Part shown: in pieces, positions 33,829-35,184 of the stretch
How positions within the stretch are numbered: position 1 is the stretch's first letter
Layout: every line of letters begins with the position of its first letter
Source of the DNA: an archaeon
GTDB taxonomy: Archaea; Nanobdellota; Nanobdellia; Woesearchaeales; GW2011-AR9
Assembly: GCA_002688265.1 (NCBI GenBank)
Contig: NZCK01000002.1
Coordinates: 8,091 to 43,274 of the forward strand
Direction of reading: 5' to 3'
DNA: 35,184 bases
The notes under the pieces: model-generated
The model's input: the letters and a program-made list of their open reading frames with translations, nothing else
Databases searched by the model: none
What the model was told of the DNA's origin: nothing
Translations under genes and position numbers: made by a program

Positions 33829-34425
33829 CTAGATGAAATAATCTCTCATACACACACTAGAAAAACAGTACTGACTTACATCGCTTGGCCTCAACGTAGA
33901 ACTGTGTCCTTGGAATTCTCCTATAACTCCTCCATACCTAACAGTTAATTCTTGGCCCTGGTTAAAAGCACCCATTGATTCTAAAATTCTTCGTTCATCA
34001 TCGCTGAAAGGTGCAATAACATCTCCATTAAGAACCAGACTCTCTTGATCGAACCCAAACTCATCTTGTTCTCCTACAACGTAACCAAATGGTAGACCTC
34101 TTACGGCCACAAAATGAATCATGCCTTTTTCAAGTTTTTGATCTCTAGCACACAATTGTTCTAATTCTCCAAGAGCTTTTAATGGAAAAAGAGGAAGTCC
34201 ACCAGACATAAATCTAGTATCTCTAACATCTAAATGAACATAACCAACATCATTCATACCATCAACAAACTTATGATCCGCAGATCTTGTTGCTTCTATC
34301 GTTCCAGGCTTACTTTTACCTGAATACTCCCATAAATTGAATTTTTCTGTCATAATTTCAGGGTTTAGAAAACCTCTTTTTAAAAAATTTCGCTTTTGTA
34401 AGGCAATTATTTTCTCTTGAAGCAT
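33829..34425 (-). CDS. Hypothetical protein, adjacent to radical SAM gene
   Basis: 198 aa ORF starting 2 nt after the upstream gene on the same strand. Confidence 0.6.
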   Translation of the reverse strand: MLQEKIIALQKRNFLKRGFLNPEIMTEKFNLWEYSGKSKPGTIEATRSADHKFVDGMNDVGYVHLDVRDTRFMSGGLPLFPLKALGELEQLCARDQKLEKGMIHFVAVRGLPFGYVVGEQDEFGFDQESLVLNGDVIAPFSDDERRILESMGAFNQGQELTVRYGGVIGEFQGHSSTLRPSDVSQYCFSSVCMRDYFI

Positions 34426-34427
34426 AA

Positions 34428-35184
34428 CTAAAGTAACTCAATCTCTAGCTCCAAAGAATCATAAGAAGGATATTCCTCAACCACAGCTGGAACTAAACCC
34501 ATTTTTTTTAGTTTTTGAAAATTTCTTTGGACAAATTTCTTACTAATGATAATTCTTAACTTATTCTCGTCAATTGTAGTCTGCCGCTTCTTGAAAATAT
34601 CTAAAATCTCTACTTGTGCTTGCTTCAATTTTTCAAGAAGCTTTTGTTTTTTAAAGTCATCTTTTTGCACTTTTTGAATTTCATGTTTGTACTCAAAACC
34701 TGGAACCAAATCTTTAAGATACACAACTCCACGAATCAAAGTTCCTTCCTCAGTTACAATATCGCCTGGCAACTTAACATTGTTAGCTCGACGTTTCATT
34801 CGATTGCCCATCTGAGTTTTATCTTTTAATCTGGATGGACAGAAGTAAACTGTAAGCCCAAGAGCATTCTCATGATTGTATTTGACTAATTCTCTGGCTA
34901 ATTCTGCTGAACCCTTAACACCATAACTAGTGTCATCTTTTCTTTCATAATTATGCTCACTCATTTTGTAATGAGCAACATTAGTGTCAGAAAATTCTAG
35001 CTCATTAAGATTTATGAAAGTAACATAATCTTTTGCATAGTCTAATAATTTTTTTGTTTGCTCTTCTTTATCTGGAAGACAAGGGATTTCAAGTCCAATG
35101 TCCCAATCATATTTAGTTGCAAGTTTTAATCTATTCCACATTTCATCGTTGTCAAGATCTGGATGAAACCTAATTTCATCTAAA
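34428..35184 (-). CDS. C-terminal part of a probable archaeal radical SAM protein (N-terminus outside window)
   Basis: Reading frame stays open to the window edge (LDEIRFHPDLDNDEMWNRLKLATKYDWDIGLEIPCLPDKEEQTKKLLDYAKDYVTFINLNELEFSD). The CxxxCxxC motif would lie outside the window. Confidence 0.6.
   Translation of the reverse strand, partial: LDEIRFHPDLDNDEMWNRLKLATKYDWDIGLEIPCLPDKEEQTKKLLDYAKDYVTFINLNELEFSDTNVAHYKMSEHNYERKDDTSYGVKGSAELARELVKYNHENALGLTVYFCPSRLKDKTQMGNRMKRRANNVKLPGDIVTEEGTLIRGVVYLKDLVPGFEYKHEIQKVQKDDFKKQKLLEKLKQAQVEILDIFKKRQTTIDENKLRIIISKKFVQRNFQKLKKMGLVPAVVEEYPSYDSLELEIELL

Noticed and set aside
1-35184. CRISPR arrays, rRNA genes, transposases or integrases
   Set aside because: No regularly spaced direct repeats with unique spacers, no rRNA-like sequence and no DDE/tyrosine recombinase motifs were seen on reading the window and ORF track.

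Overview
AT-rich window that looks like an archaeal chromosome, probably a DPANN lineage (Woesearchaeota/Pacearchaeota-like). This is inferred from gene content: the canonical archaeal cluster uS13-uS4-uS11-RpoD-L18e-uL13-uS9-RpoN on the minus strand, SecE-Spt5, RpoL and a compact primase with PriS-like and PriL-CTD-like parts in one chain. An intron-containing tRNA-Glu(TTC) is readable on the minus strand. Between these housekeeping blocks are many accessory genes: a GT4 glycosyltransferase plus PIG-L deacetylase, a TGT/DpdA-like protein apparently fused to a nucleoside-phosphorylase-like domain, a ThiH/HydG-like radical SAM enzyme with an uncharacterised partner, two HExxH proteins, a secreted caspase-fold-like protein, a lipoprotein glycoside hydrolase, and a methyltransferase-like gene pair. 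The most striking candidate system is a pair of ORFs (22531..24441 and 24443..27424) in which an APH-like kinase fold appears to be split near the hinge across a TAAAATG stop/restart junction. The second half carries a TM helix and a large predicted extracytoplasmic region, and a HAD phosphatase-like gene follows. I also found three intergenic regions with strong potential RNA structure (4502-4601, 10561-10698, 22176-22244), a shared CCTTAT/ATAAGG motif cluster around an AbrB-PhoU regulator, and two tandem small membrane ORFs below the ORF-track cutoff. No CRISPR array, transposase or rRNA was seen. All family calls are from reading motifs by eye; no database search was run.
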